In this document: piece by piece, positions 16,689-26,354 of the stretch
How positions within the stretch are numbered: the stretch's first letter is position 1
Layout: each line of letters begins with the position of its first letter
Assembly: GCF_028867935.1 (NCBI RefSeq)
Contig: NZ_JAPQNS010000001.1
Location: 558,001 to 622,000 of the forward strand
Direction: 5' to 3'
Length of the DNA stretch: 64,000 nucleotides
From: Flavobacterium sp. SUN052
GTDB taxonomy: Bacteria > Bacteroidota > Bacteroidia > Flavobacteriales > Flavobacteriaceae
Program-made: the position numbers and the translations under genes
Notes under the pieces: model-generated
What the model saw: the letters and a program-made list of their open reading frames with translations, nothing else
Databases searched by the model: none
Told to the model about the DNA's origin: nothing

Positions 16689-17054
16689 TTAATGATTGGC
16701 CAGTAGTTCCAGCAGCCGGTCTACGTTGATGGGTTTGGCAATGTAGTCAGTTGCACCGGCCCGCAGGCATTTTTCCCGGTCGCCAACCATCGCCTGAGCC
16801 GTAACCGAAAAAATGGGCGTGTCGCGCCGGTTTTCTAATGCTTTAATCCGTGGAATAGCCTCGTAACCATCCATATCCGGCATCATCATATCGATCAAAA
16901 TAGCGTCGATTACGGTGTCCGTTTGCAAAATGTCCAGTGCATCTTTCGCACTCAGGCAGGAAAGACACTCGAACGATCTGGACTGAAGGGTAGCCTTCAG
17001 CGCAAAAATATTCCGGGCGTCATCGTCAATTATCAAGACTCGTTTTTTAGGCAT
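16689..17054 (-). CDS. single-domain response regulator
   Basis: Starting at ATG 17054 (MPKKRVLIIDDD) the 121-residue protein is a complete receiver domain: acidic pocket DDD at 10-12, phospho-acceptor Asp55 in ILIDMMMPDMDGY, Thr in SVTAQAM and Lys in IAKPINV. There is no output domain. A longer frame begins at 17234 but its extra N-terminus overlaps the kinase gene and reads through a hairpin, so the shorter start is right. It is closely similar in wording to the third receiver of the hybrid kinase upstream (VTAKAMTGDREKC against VTAQAMVGDREKC), which suggests duplication and a phosphorelay partner. Confidence 0.9.
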   Translation of the reverse strand: MPKKRVLIIDDDARNIFALKATLQSRSFECLSCLSAKDALDILQTDTVIDAILIDMMMPDMDGYEAIPRIKALENRRDTPIFSVTAQAMVGDREKCLRAGATDYIAKPINVDRLLELLANH

Positions 17055-17089
17055 CGTGGTGAAGGGAAATGGTAAATGGGTGATTGGAT

Positions 17090-17123
17090 AAATGGGTAAT
17101 TGGGTGACTCCAATTACCCATTT
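17090..17123 (-). terminator. hairpin between hybrid kinase and response regulator
   Basis: Perfect 14-bp arms (17090-17103, 17110-17123; arm AAATGGGTAATTGG) around a 6-base loop. It sits just after the hybrid kinase stop on the minus strand and could partly terminate or stabilise the kinase message while letting some transcripts reach the regulator, cheR and cheB. Confidence 0.6.
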
Positions 17124-17130
17124 TCCTATT

Positions 17131-20100
17131 TCAACCATAAAGCCAAACGCGAAGTAGGGAGATAAGCTGGTCAATATCAACGGGTTTGGTGATGTAGTCT
17201 GATGCGCCAGCCTGGATGCATTTTTCCCGGTCACCTGTCATGGCTTTGGCCGTAACGGCGATTACGGGCAACGATTTCCACTGGGGGTTTTCCCGGATTT
17301 TGCGGGCCGTTTCGTACCCGTCCATCTGGGGCATCATCATGTCCAGTAGCACCACGTCGATGCCGGGGTTTTCTGCCAGTTTCTGTACGGCTTCTTTCCC
17401 GTCCAGGGCGGCCACCACGGTCATGTTGTACTGTTCCAAGGCTTTCGACAGCGAGAAAATATTCCGCACGTCATCGTCGGCAACCAAAACCGTTTTGTTG
17501 GCCAGCACCTGGTTGAGGGCACCCAGCTTTTTTGGGGCGCTATTGGTACCGTTAGCCTGTTTATTTTCCTCCACCAGGTGCAGAAAGAGCGACACCTCGT
17601 CGAGCATGCGCTGGTAGGAGTGAGCCGTTTTGACAATGATCGAATCAGCGTATTTCTTGATTTTCAGTTCCTCCGACATCGAAAGACTCTTGCCCGTGAA
17701 AATAATGATCGGCAGGTTTTCCATACCAGGGTTTTTGCGGGCTTCTTCGAGAATTTCGTAGGCTTTCTGGTCGGGTACTCCCATGTCCAGAATCACGCAG
17801 TCAACTTCGTTGCGTTTCAGCGCGTCGATACCGTCGGGAATATCACTTTTCAGTTCCGAATTGATATTAAACGTTTCCAGAAAATAGGCCAGTGCCTTGG
17901 CGTGTTTGGGATTATCTTCAATGATGAGCACTTTCCGGTTTTTCCGGTTCAGTACGTACTCAATTTTCTTGAACACGTCCTGCATCTGCTCAAAGGCCAT
18001 TGGCTTGTCCACAAAATCGATGGCCCCTTTCAGGCGGCTCTCGTTTTTGAGCTTGTGCGACGACATCATGTGTACCGGAATTGGCCGGGTTTGCGGGTTC
18101 GCTTTCAGAGCGTCCATCACTTCCCAGCCACTCATAATGGGCAGCTGAATATCGAGCAGAATGCCAAGTGGTTTAAATGTAGCCGCCAGCGTCAGGCCTT
18201 CATCGCCCCGAACAGCCACAATCCCTTTGTAGCCTTTTTTACGGGAATAATCGAGCAGTGACCGGGCAAAATTGGTGTCGTCTTCCACGATCAGAATCAC
18301 CTTGTCGCCCTCCGAAATAGAGTTGCGGTCGTCGGGGATGGCTTCGGGAATGGTACTGCTGATATAAGGACTTGGGGCCTTGGGCGTAGGCGCGGGACTT
18401 ACGGGTTGGGGCGCTGGGATTTGGGGCTGGGAAGCAGAAGACTGGGGTAATAATGTCTGTACCACATTCCATGCCCCCGACTCAACGCCCATCGGCAGAA
18501 TCACCGTGAACGTACTTCCCTCGTTCACGACACTGCTGAGAGTGATTTCTCCTCCAAGCAACTTGGCCAATTCGCGGCTGATGGACAGCCCCAGACCAGT
18601 TCCGCCGTATTTTCGCTTGGTAGAACCATCGGCCTGCTGGAAAGCCTCGAACACCAGTGGCTGCTTTTCGGGCGGAATACCAATGCCGGTATCTTTCACT
18701 ATAAAGCTTAACGTTGACGAGCCGACAGCCTGCCGTTTCAGCGTCAAGGTAACGCTTCCTTTTGCCGTGAATTTTAGGGCATTCGAGAGCAGGTTCTTCA
18801 AAATCTGCCCAAGCCGCACCCGGTCGGTATTGATAACGGCTGGTACTTCTGGCTCCACATTGATGGAAAAGTCCAATCCTTTCTCTTTCGCCAGCAGCCC
18901 AAACAAGGTTTGCAACTCCCCGGTAATGTCGGCAATCGGAGTCGGCTGAATGTCCAGGGTCATTTGCCCAGCCTCGATCTTCGAGAGGTCGAGGATTTCG
19001 TCGATCAGGCCGAGCAGACCGTTCCCCGACGATTGAATGACCTGAGCGTATTCGACCTGGTCGGTGCTCAGGTTCTGGTCTGAATTTTCGGCCAGCAGTC
19101 GACTCAGCAGCAGAATCGAGTTGAGCGGGGTGCGTAACTCATGCGACATATTGGCCAGAAACTCCGATTTATACCGGGTCGCGAGTTCCAGTTCGTCGGC
19201 CTTTTTCTGAATGTCGGTGTTTTTCTCTTCCAGCAGCAAGCCGCGCTCTTCAAGTTCCGCATTCGTCTGCTGTAATTCTTCCTGTTGCACCCGCAGTTCC
19301 TCTTCAGATGCCTGTAGTTTCTGGGCCTGCATTTCGAGTTCCGCATTCAGATTCTCCATCTCTTCGTGCTGAGCCTGTAGCTCTTCCGACTGAGCCTGCG
19401 TCTCTTCAAGCAACTGTTGCAGTTTCACAAAGTCGAGTGCGGCATTAACCCCAATGGCCATTGGTTCGGCATTGCGTTCCAAAAAGGTAAGTTCCCGAGC
19501 TTCAGGATTTCGTAGCAGACCAAGTTCAACGGCTCCTACGCAAAGATCGCCATAGAGCAAGGGTACTATCACCACGGACGCTGGTTTGGCATCGCCCAAC
19601 GAGGAGATTACCCGGCTATAGTCGGCGGGCAGGTCCTGCACCACAATCGTTTTCTTTTGCTTGACAACCTGTCCAATCAGCCCCTCCCCAGGCATGATAA
19701 CTTTGGGCGCATTTTGAGCCGCGTAGCTACCCGCCAGTTTAAACGTGGCGTTTTGATCGAGCAGGTAAATGGTTCCGAGCGGAGCATTCAAGTAGTGGGC
19801 AATGGTATTAATCAGACTGTTACCGAGTCGGCTTAGGTCTTTCTCGCCCCGCATGGCATCGCTCAGTTTCACGGCACCAGTCTGTAACCAGTTTTTCGCG
19901 TTCAGATCAGTAAACGTCTGCTCCAGCGAACCAGTCATCAGGTTGAGGGCTTTTGAAATTCGCCCTAACTCATCATCTTGATCGTCGGTAGTGCGAGCGG
20001 CATAGTTGCCACCGGCAATATCCTTCGTGATACCTTCCATGACGGTAATCCGTCTGGCTGTTTCGCGGTATTCCGCTTCGGTCGCCCGTTGCCGTATGAT

Positions 20101-20757
20101 GCGGTCGTCGAGGTCTTTTTTGATTCGCCCATACGTAAATGCCGTTATCAACATGGAGATAATAGCCGCTATAACGAGCAAAATGGGGGTATAGGTAATG
20201 TAAAACTGTTGTTGGCTTAGGCGGGTCTGGAGCAAATTATTTTCGTCCGACTTCAACTGGCTGGTCGTTAGGCGAAGATCGTCCATCAATAGTTTGCCCT
20301 TTACCATTTCGCGATGACGACTGACCGTGTCCCGACCGAAATTGGCATTACGCCGGGTCAGGTCGATGATCCGTTGCATCTGGGAAAACTTGGCTTCATA
20401 CAGTTCTCTGATGCGGGCAAGTTTCTCCTGCTGAACTGCATTGCCGATAGTCAGTGCGTTCAGCTTGTCATAACTAGACTGTACTTTAGGCCGACTACTG
20501 GTGTAGGGATGTAGAAAGGTTGGGTCGAGCGTTACCAGATAGCCACGTTGACCCGTCTCCGCGTCTTTCATGGACGAGATAATATTTTCGGCTTCGAGCA
20601 GCACCTGGTTGGTATGATTAACCAGTTCGGAGTTCTGAATCAGTTTTCGAATGCTGTAGAACGAAGCAATCAGGCTGACCAGCAGCAAGAGCGTCGACAG
20701 GGAGAAAACAATCTGTAATTGTCGGATCACCGACCGTTCAGTAGCGGTAGAAGGCAT
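17131..20757 (-). CDS. hybrid sensor histidine kinase with three receiver domains
   Basis: 1208 residues: membrane helix about 14-34, a CHASE3-type extracytoplasmic sensor (about 40-180, with DAETGQRGYLVT), second helix about 189-208, HAMP (to about 290), GAF (about 300-440), a Glu/Gln-rich coiled coil (445-525), HisKA with phospho-acceptor His539 (ANMSHELRTPLNS) and HATPase (NLLSNALKF, DTGIGIPPEK, GGTGLGLSI). Three receivers follow: about 825-925 (LLDIQLPIMSG), 940-1050 (VILDMGVPDQ) and 1088-1208 (VVLLDMMMPQMDGY). The second lacks the usual MP-x-M dipeptide, so it may be weaker. The next gene upstream encodes another kinase; these genes with CheR and CheB form one signalling operon. Confidence 0.92.
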   Translation of the reverse strand: MPSTATERSVIRQLQIVFSLSTLLLLVSLIASFYSIRKLIQNSELVNHTNQVLLEAENIISSMKDAETGQRGYLVTLDPTFLHPYTSSRPKVQSSYDKLNALTIGNAVQQEKLARIRELYEAKFSQMQRIIDLTRRNANFGRDTVSRHREMVKGKLLMDDLRLTTSQLKSDENNLLQTRLSQQQFYITYTPILLVIAAIISMLITAFTYGRIKKDLDDRIIRQRATEAEYRETARRITVMEGITKDIAGGNYAARTTDDQDDELGRISKALNLMTGSLEQTFTDLNAKNWLQTGAVKLSDAMRGEKDLSRLGNSLINTIAHYLNAPLGTIYLLDQNATFKLAGSYAAQNAPKVIMPGEGLIGQVVKQKKTIVVQDLPADYSRVISSLGDAKPASVVIVPLLYGDLCVGAVELGLLRNPEARELTFLERNAEPMAIGVNAALDFVKLQQLLEETQAQSEELQAQHEEMENLNAELEMQAQKLQASEEELRVQQEELQQTNAELEERGLLLEEKNTDIQKKADELELATRYKSEFLANMSHELRTPLNSILLLSRLLAENSDQNLSTDQVEYAQVIQSSGNGLLGLIDEILDLSKIEAGQMTLDIQPTPIADITGELQTLFGLLAKEKGLDFSINVEPEVPAVINTDRVRLGQILKNLLSNALKFTAKGSVTLTLKRQAVGSSTLSFIVKDTGIGIPPEKQPLVFEAFQQADGSTKRKYGGTGLGLSISRELAKLLGGEITLSSVVNEGSTFTVILPMGVESGAWNVVQTLLPQSSASQPQIPAPQPVSPAPTPKAPSPYISSTIPEAIPDDRNSISEGDKVILIVEDDTNFARSLLDYSRKKGYKGIVAVRGDEGLTLAATFKPLGILLDIQLPIMSGWEVMDALKANPQTRPIPVHMMSSHKLKNESRLKGAIDFVDKPMAFEQMQDVFKKIEYVLNRKNRKVLIIEDNPKHAKALAYFLETFNINSELKSDIPDGIDALKRNEVDCVILDMGVPDQKAYEILEEARKNPGMENLPIIIFTGKSLSMSEELKIKKYADSIIVKTAHSYQRMLDEVSLFLHLVEENKQANGTNSAPKKLGALNQVLANKTVLVADDDVRNIFSLSKALEQYNMTVVAALDGKEAVQKLAENPGIDVVLLDMMMPQMDGYETARKIRENPQWKSLPVIAVTAKAMTGDREKCIQAGASDYITKPVDIDQLISLLRVWLYG

Positions 20758-20778
20758 GTTGGTATAGGGGTGGCGGGG

Positions 20779-22371
20779 TTACAGCGTTTCGGGAATGAGC
20801 GCCGGGTTATTTTGCCTGACTGGCAACACGAAAATAAAGCGTGAACCTTCGTTTGGTCGGCTCCGGGCCGAGATAAGTCCGTGGTGCTTATCGATATTCT
20901 TCCGGGCAATCGCCAAACCAATGCCGGTACCCTCATAGGCGGTTCGGTTGTGGAGCCGTTGGAAAATCACAAAAATGCGATCCAGGAACTGCTCATCGAA
21001 CCCGATGCCGTTGTCCTGAACCACAATTCGACAATACGTTCCGTCGGGTGATGGTGGTGCGTCAATTGCCTTTGAATCAATCAATTCAGCGCTGATGGAG
21101 ATGTGGGGCGGCACATCATTTTTGGCGAATTTGAGCGCGTTACTGATCAAATTCTGAAGTACCTGCCGAATTCGGGCCGGAATCGTATCGATCATTGGCA
21201 AGTCGCCAATAGTCACGGTTGCCTTAGTGCGGCTTAGTACCTCATCAAAATCGAGCAGCAGTTCATTCACCAGGTCGTTGAGATCGGTAGGCTGAAAAGC
21301 TTCGGGGACCGAAAGCTGCGAATAAGCCAGCACATCGTTGATCAGACTCGACATGCGAGCCGACGAGCGGATGGACCGATCGAGGTAGGTGATGGCTTCG
21401 GTATTGCCTTTGAGAAATTCCTGCTTGACAATGTCGTTGAACAACTGAATTTTGCGGAGTGGCTCTTTCAGATCGTGCGATACAACCCAGGTGAATTGCT
21501 GAAGCTCGTGGTTGGTTTGTTCGAGTTCCGCGTTTTTGAGTTGTAGCTCGCTGGTGCGCAGGGCAACCTGTTGTTCCAGTAACTCAGCGGCCTGCTTTTG
21601 GGGATGAATATCGGTGAATGTGCCGATCCAGCGGGCCAGTACACCCGCCTGCCAGATGGGAATGATCCGCAGCAGGTGATACCTAAACAGATCCGACTGA
21701 ACTTCTTTCAGGCGAACCTCACGCGTGAACTCTGTAGGGCTGGCCATCGTCTGGGTCCAGTCCTCACAAATGTCGTCGTCGGGATGAAAGACCGGAAATT
21801 CGGTTTTGCTTTCAGCGTATTGTAGCCAGTGCTCATTTACGTATTCGAGTTGTCCATTGGGGGCAACCGTAAAGGCCATCTGGGGCAGTGACGACAACAC
21901 GGTCTGCAACTCCTGCATACGCTCGGCCAGCACCGCCTGAGCCTGTTTGCGAACGTCAATCTCTTTTTGGAGCGAGTCCTGCGTGGCGCGTAGTTCCTGT
22001 TGCTGTTCGTATAATCGGCGAAGGGTTTTAACCTTTAGCACCAGAATATCGGGATCAACCGGCTTGGTAAGGTAATCGACTCCGCCCGCAGTGTACCCTT
22101 TGGTGATAAATTTCTTCTCCGTATTAACGGCTGACAGGAAGATAATCGACGTGTCGCGCGCTTTGCTAAAACCGGCAATCGCATTGGCTACCTCGAAACC
22201 GTCCATACCGGGCATCTGCACATCCAGAATAATGACCGAGTAAGCGTTTTTTAGCACTTTTTTGAGGGCGTCCTCCCCCGATAGTGCTGTATCAACAGCA
22301 AAACGATGCAGTTCAAGGATCTTCTTTAACGGCAGAATATTTTCCGGTCTATCGTCAACAATAAGAATCAT
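20779..22371 (-). CDS. receiver-PAS histidine kinase
   Basis: 530 cytoplasmic residues in the order receiver (1-120; Asp50 in VIILDVQMPGMDG, Lys103), linker coiled coil (about 125-160), PAS domain (about 160-260), then HisKA with His299 (WVVSHDLKEPLRKI) and HATPase (NLISNALKF, DNGIGFDEQF, TGIGLAIA). The WVVSHDLKEPLR form of the H-box is common in Bacteroidota phytochrome-like and light/energy-sensing kinases. The receiver at the N-terminus indicates that it is a phosphorylation target as well as a kinase. It is the first gene of the phosphorelay operon; its stop is 21 bases before the next kinase start. Confidence 0.9.
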   Translation of the reverse strand: MILIVDDRPENILPLKKILELHRFAVDTALSGEDALKKVLKNAYSVIILDVQMPGMDGFEVANAIAGFSKARDTSIIFLSAVNTEKKFITKGYTAGGVDYLTKPVDPDILVLKVKTLRRLYEQQQELRATQDSLQKEIDVRKQAQAVLAERMQELQTVLSSLPQMAFTVAPNGQLEYVNEHWLQYAESKTEFPVFHPDDDICEDWTQTMASPTEFTREVRLKEVQSDLFRYHLLRIIPIWQAGVLARWIGTFTDIHPQKQAAELLEQQVALRTSELQLKNAELEQTNHELQQFTWVVSHDLKEPLRKIQLFNDIVKQEFLKGNTEAITYLDRSIRSSARMSSLINDVLAYSQLSVPEAFQPTDLNDLVNELLLDFDEVLSRTKATVTIGDLPMIDTIPARIRQVLQNLISNALKFAKNDVPPHISISAELIDSKAIDAPPSPDGTYCRIVVQDNGIGFDEQFLDRIFVIFQRLHNRTAYEGTGIGLAIARKNIDKHHGLISARSRPNEGSRFIFVLPVRQNNPALIPETL

Positions 22372-22551
22372 GGAAGAAGGTAATCATTGCGTTAACTGTG
22401 TGAAGGTGGTGATTCCTGTTGCAGTGAAATTAAAAAAGGAAGACGAACTGTTAAGTTATCCTATATTGCTGGTTTATTGCCAACATCGTTTCCAGTCGCC
22501 CAAATTAGACTAAACTGTTCATTTCATTCTGCAAAACTTATCGTGTAACCC

Positions 22552-24741
22552 ATGAATCGATTCATTGCCCTGGTACTTTGGTTGGGCGTTAGCCATCTGG
22601 CAGCTGCACAGCGGTCTCGCGCTATTCGCTGGACCAGCGATGGGAATAGTTTTATGTCCGTAAAAGATGGTGGCCTGAGCCAGACGGACATGGTAACGGG
22701 ACAGGCTACCGCCTTGATTACCAAAGAACAGCTTGTTAACCCAGCTACGGGTAAACCAATTGCCATTGCCGATTACGCGCTCTCGGCCGACCGCTCGTCA
22801 GCATTAGTGTACACCAACACGGCCAGGGTTTGGCGTGTGAACAGCCGGGGTGATTACTTTTTGGTTCGGATGGCCGACAAACAGGTACGGCAGATTGGCA
22901 AAGATCGTCCGGCCCGGTCACTGATGTTCGCCAAAATATCGCCCAATGGCCAGAAGGTAGCCTACGTTAGCGAGCATAACCTGTATGTAGAAGACATTGC
23001 CAGCGGCCAGGTGACCCAACTCACCACCGACGGCACTCGTAAGCGTATCAACGGCACCTTCGACTGGGTCTACGAAGAAGAATTTGGCACGCGCGATGGA
23101 TTTCGCTGGAGCCCCGACAGCCAGCAGATTGCGTACTGGCAGGTGGATGCCACGGGTATTCGTGATTACCTGATGCTGAACACCACCGATTCAACCTATT
23201 CGTTTACCGTGCCGGTAGAATACCCCAAAGTGGGTGAGGCACCTTCGCCAACGCGTATTGGTGTGGTTAACATAACGGGCGGATCAACCAAGTGGCTCCC
23301 CATTCCCGGCGATCCTCAGCAAAATTACCTGATTCGGATGGAGTGGAGTCCACAGGCGGACCGCTCTACTGCTCCTGAACTGATTGTGCAGCAACTGAAC
23401 CGCAAACAGAACAAGAGCACTGTTTATCTGTGTCCTGCCACCGGCGCGGCACCCCGCTCTATCCATACTGAAACCGATGCCGCCTGGATCGACGGTAAAG
23501 AACGCTGGAACGGTGGCGACCCAACTGGCTGGGAATGGATCGAGGGTGGTAAAGCGTTTCTGTGGGTGTCTGAAAAAGACGGCTGGCGGCATATTTACCG
23601 CGTTGGTCGCGATGGGAAAGAAACCTTGCTGACAACAGGCCAATACGACGTTGCCAATATCGAACTGATCGACGAGAAGGGAGGCTTTGTCTATTTTCTG
23701 GCCTCGCCCCAAAACCCGACCCAACGGTATCTGCACCGGGTTCGGCTTGATGGAAAAGGTGAGCTGGAACGGGTTACGCCCAATGAATTAGCCGGAACGC
23801 ACGACTACGATCTTTCGCCCAATGGTCAATGGGCACTGCACTCACTGACAAGCAGCACCATACCAGTATTACGGGAGTGGTTGCACCTGCCCGATAATAA
23901 ACCGGCTGCTGTAACGGATGGAGCGGTTGCTGCAAAGCCCGTTAACCGGCCAAATCTCCAGTTTTTCACCGTGACTACGGAAGATGGCGTTACCCTTGAT
24001 GGCTGGATGGCCAAACCAACCGACTTCGACAGTACCAAAAAGTATCCGGTTGTTTTCTATGTGTATGGCGAACCCGCCGGAGCAACCACCAACGATGTGT
24101 ATTCGGCAGGAAGCAACGGAATGTTTACGGGCGACATGGCCAAAGCCGGGTATTGCTACATTGCTATTGACAACCGGGGAACGCCAACGTTAAAAGGAGC
24201 CGCCTGGCGTAAGTCTATTTACCGGCAAATTGGCCGACTGAACATCCGTGATCAGGCAATGGCCGCCAAAAAACTGATGCAGCAACACAGCTACCTGGAT
24301 ACGAGCCGCGTGGCTGTTTGGGGATGGAGTGGGGGAGGCTCAACCACCCTGCACCTGATGTTCCAATACCCCGAAATTTACAAAACAGGCATTGCCGTGG
24401 CAGCCGTTGGCAATCAGTTGCTCTACGACAATATTTACCAGGAACGCTACATGGGATTACCCCAGGAAAACCGGGAAGATTTTGTGGCTGGCTCGCCCAT
24501 CACCTACGCCAAAAACCTGAAGGGAAACCTGCTGTATATTCACGGCACCGGCGACGATAACGTACACTACGCCAACGCCGAACAGCTTATCAACGAGCTA
24601 ATCAAATACAACAAACAGTTTCAGGTGATGCCCTACCCGAACCGGAGTCACGGAATTTCGGAAGGCCCCGGCACCTCAGAACACCTGCGAACATTGTATA
24701 CTAACTACCTGCTACAACACTGCCCTCCGGGAGCGCGGTAA
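22552..24741 (+). CDS. S9B-family dipeptidyl peptidase IV-like serine peptidase
   Basis: 729 residues with an export signal (about 1-19, LVLWLGVSHLAAAQ). The N-terminal two thirds are the beta-propeller of DPP IV proteins (SPDSQQIAYWQ, FDWVYEEEFGTRDGF with the double-Glu motif that grips the substrate amino terminus). The alpha/beta hydrolase domain carries Ser593 in WGWSGGG, Asp668/669 in GTGDDNVHY and His700 in NRSHGI. It removes N-terminal dipeptides, commonly after proline, from peptides in the periplasm. The nucleophile motif is GWSGGG instead of the frequent GWSYGG. It diverges from the kinase gene; a hairpin at 24760-24803 follows. Confidence 0.93.
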   Translation: MNRFIALVLWLGVSHLAAAQRSRAIRWTSDGNSFMSVKDGGLSQTDMVTGQATALITKEQLVNPATGKPIAIADYALSADRSSALVYTNTARVWRVNSRGDYFLVRMADKQVRQIGKDRPARSLMFAKISPNGQKVAYVSEHNLYVEDIASGQVTQLTTDGTRKRINGTFDWVYEEEFGTRDGFRWSPDSQQIAYWQVDATGIRDYLMLNTTDSTYSFTVPVEYPKVGEAPSPTRIGVVNITGGSTKWLPIPGDPQQNYLIRMEWSPQADRSTAPELIVQQLNRKQNKSTVYLCPATGAAPRSIHTETDAAWIDGKERWNGGDPTGWEWIEGGKAFLWVSEKDGWRHIYRVGRDGKETLLTTGQYDVANIELIDEKGGFVYFLASPQNPTQRYLHRVRLDGKGELERVTPNELAGTHDYDLSPNGQWALHSLTSSTIPVLREWLHLPDNKPAAVTDGAVAAKPVNRPNLQFFTVTTEDGVTLDGWMAKPTDFDSTKKYPVVFYVYGEPAGATTNDVYSAGSNGMFTGDMAKAGYCYIAIDNRGTPTLKGAAWRKSIYRQIGRLNIRDQAMAAKKLMQQHSYLDTSRVAVWGWSGGGSTTLHLMFQYPEIYKTGIAVAAVGNQLLYDNIYQERYMGLPQENREDFVAGSPITYAKNLKGNLLYIHGTGDDNVHYANAEQLINELIKYNKQFQVMPYPNRSHGISEGPGTSEHLRTLYTNYLLQHCPPGAR

Positions 24742-24759
24742 GGTAGGGTTTTGTATAAA

Positions 24760-24803
24760 AATGGAACCGTAACGCCGGAATGTGCGAAAGTTACGGTTCC
24801 ATT
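24760..24803 (+). terminator. hairpin after the S9 peptidase gene
   Basis: Perfect 14-bp arms (24760-24773 and 24790-24803; arm AATGGAACCGTAAC) enclose a 16-base loop just downstream of the stop at 24741. The T-run is weak, but position and stem length suit a terminator. Confidence 0.7.
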
Positions 24804-24958
24804 AGTAGGGAATCTAGGAGGGTTTTATAAGAAAGACATGGGAAGCAATTGTCATTAACTTTTTTCAAGAACTGCCCAATGATGCAGGCATGCGTATTTA
24901 TGGGTTAGCGGCAATTTTATCAAACCGACAGAAAAAAAAACAGTTAGCCAAACAATTG

Positions 24959-25684
24959 ATGAATAGAATGAACTGTAAAAATTGTAACACCGAACTAAAT
25001 TCAAACTTTTGCCCCAACTGCGGACAAGCAACGAACCTCAAAAGAATAGACGGACATTACATTATACATGAAATTGAACACGTTTTGCATTTTGAGCGTG
25101 GAATACTATACACTATTAGAGAGCTTATAACGAACCCAGGACAAAATATCAACAATTATCTTTCTGAAAACAGAAGTAGACTTGTAAAACCAATTATTTT
25201 CATTATAATAACTTCATTGATCTATTCACTTTCAATTAATCTTTTTCACATTGAAGACCAATATGTGAAATTTGAAGGGGGAGAATTAACAACACCAACC
25301 AAGATTTTCAAATGGATAGAAGAGCATTATGGCTATGCAAATATTATTATGGGTATTTTCATCACATTTTGGTTAAAGTTGTTTTTTAGAAAATCCCGCT
25401 ACAATATATTTGAACTGTTAATTTTACTTTGTTTTGTAATGGGAATAGGAATGTTAATTTATTCACTGTTTGCTATAATCCAAGGTTTGACAAAAGCAAA
25501 ATTAATGGCTATTGGAGGGATGATAGGAATTGCCTATTGCTCTTGGGCAATAGGCCACTTTTTCGGAAGAAATAAAATTACCAATTATATAAAAGCCTTT
25601 TTTGCTTATATCTTTGGTATGCTAACTTTTACATTGACAGCATTACTTTTAGGGTTTTTTATTGACTGGTTAATAAACCATTAG
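24959..25684 (+). CDS. DUF3667 zinc-ribbon membrane protein
   Basis: Beginning at ATG 24959 (or 24968) the protein starts MNRMNCKNCNTELNSNFCPNC, a zinc ribbon with CxxC...CxxC typical of DUF3667 proteins. YIIHEIEHVLHFERGILYTIRELITNPG follows, the usual linker in that family, then about five membrane helices. It lies in an AT-rich stretch with codon use unlike the neighbours: 29 of 120 bases (24 percent) are G or C at 25141-25260, against 29 of 60 (48 percent) at 23161-23220. This suggests horizontal transfer. Function of the family is unknown to me. The longer frame from 24890 has an N-terminus lacking family resemblance. Confidence 0.85.
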   Translation: MNRMNCKNCNTELNSNFCPNCGQATNLKRIDGHYIIHEIEHVLHFERGILYTIRELITNPGQNINNYLSENRSRLVKPIIFIIITSLIYSLSINLFHIEDQYVKFEGGELTTPTKIFKWIEEHYGYANIIMGIFITFWLKLFFRKSRYNIFELLILLCFVMGIGMLIYSLFAIIQGLTKAKLMAIGGMIGIAYCSWAIGHFFGRNKITNYIKAFFAYIFGMLTFTLTALLLGFFIDWLINH

Positions 25685-25689
25685 GACTC

Positions 25690-25869
25690 GTGGAAAATAA
25701 AAAAGGTGTAAATCTAACTTTTATAATCGTTGCATTCATATTAGGAACAACATTGCTCAAACATTTTGATTTTAAAACATATAGTTTTAAAATGCCAGTG
25801 TTAGATGTAATTTTCCTAATTGCCTTCATTGGCGCAATTTACTTTATCATAAAAGACTATAAAAGGTAA
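25690..25869 (+). CDS. small two-helix membrane protein, 59 aa
   Basis: A GTG start at 25690, five bases after the DUF3667 stop, opens a 59-codon frame to TAA at 25867-25869. It has hydrophobic segments LTFIIVAFILGTTLL and VIFLIAFIGAIYFII joined by a short loop and a basic tail KDYKR. The tight spacing and shared AT-rich composition argue for one transcript with the DUF3667 gene. No family recognised. The start is uncertain because no ATG is in the right place. Confidence 0.55.
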   Translation: MENKKGVNLTFIIVAFILGTTLLKHFDFKTYSFKMPVLDVIFLIAFIGAIYFIIKDYKR

Positions 25870-26003
25870 GGACTGTTACTCACATGGGTTTGGTAATACG
25901 GAGTGAAAGAAGCGCTTCCCTGATACTTTTGTGTGAGGTTCATCACCAGAAATTCTACTGAACTTTTTTGCTAAAAGGCCGCGGCATCACTAATAAACTG
26001 CTT

Positions 26004-26354
26004 ATGAAAAATAAAGTGATTGACAAAAAAACAGCTGATCATTATTTATGGGGCGACAGTTGCGATAGTTGGGTTTTGGTGGATACCGCTGGACTATCGA
26101 TTAAACAGGAAAGTATGCCCAGTGGTACAAGAGAAAAGTTGCATTTTCATGCAAATGCTCAACAGTTTTTCTTTGTTCTCAAAGGCACAGCAACTTTTTA
26201 CTTGAATCGTGAAGAAGAAGTTGTATCGGAACAAAAAGGATTATTGATTCACCCCCAAACCCATCATTTTATTGCCAATAATACGAATGAAACACTCGAG
26301 TTTCTTGTAATTTCCCAACCCACAACTAATAACGACAGAACAACTATAGAATAA
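26004..26354 (+). CDS. cupin-domain protein
   Basis: From ATG 26004 (MKNKVIDKKTADHY) 116 residues make a single cupin barrel. The two cupin motifs are visible: HFHANAQQFFFVLKG, with the HxH metal pair, and QTHHFIANNTNETLEFLVI in the second half. Small cupins bind a metal and catalyse or sense small molecules; the substrate is unknown. Codon use is AT-rich, like the preceding two genes, so it probably belongs to the same transferred block. A longer frame from 25968 adds twelve residues without family resemblance. Confidence 0.8.
   Translation: MKNKVIDKKTADHYLWGDSCDSWVLVDTAGLSIKQESMPSGTREKLHFHANAQQFFFVLKGTATFYLNREEEVVSEQKGLLIHPQTHHFIANNTNETLEFLVISQPTTNNDRTTIE

Noticed and set aside
17055..17234. 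Longer start of the response regulator
   Set aside because: The extra residues overlap the kinase gene and the hairpin; the receiver begins exactly at ATG 17054.
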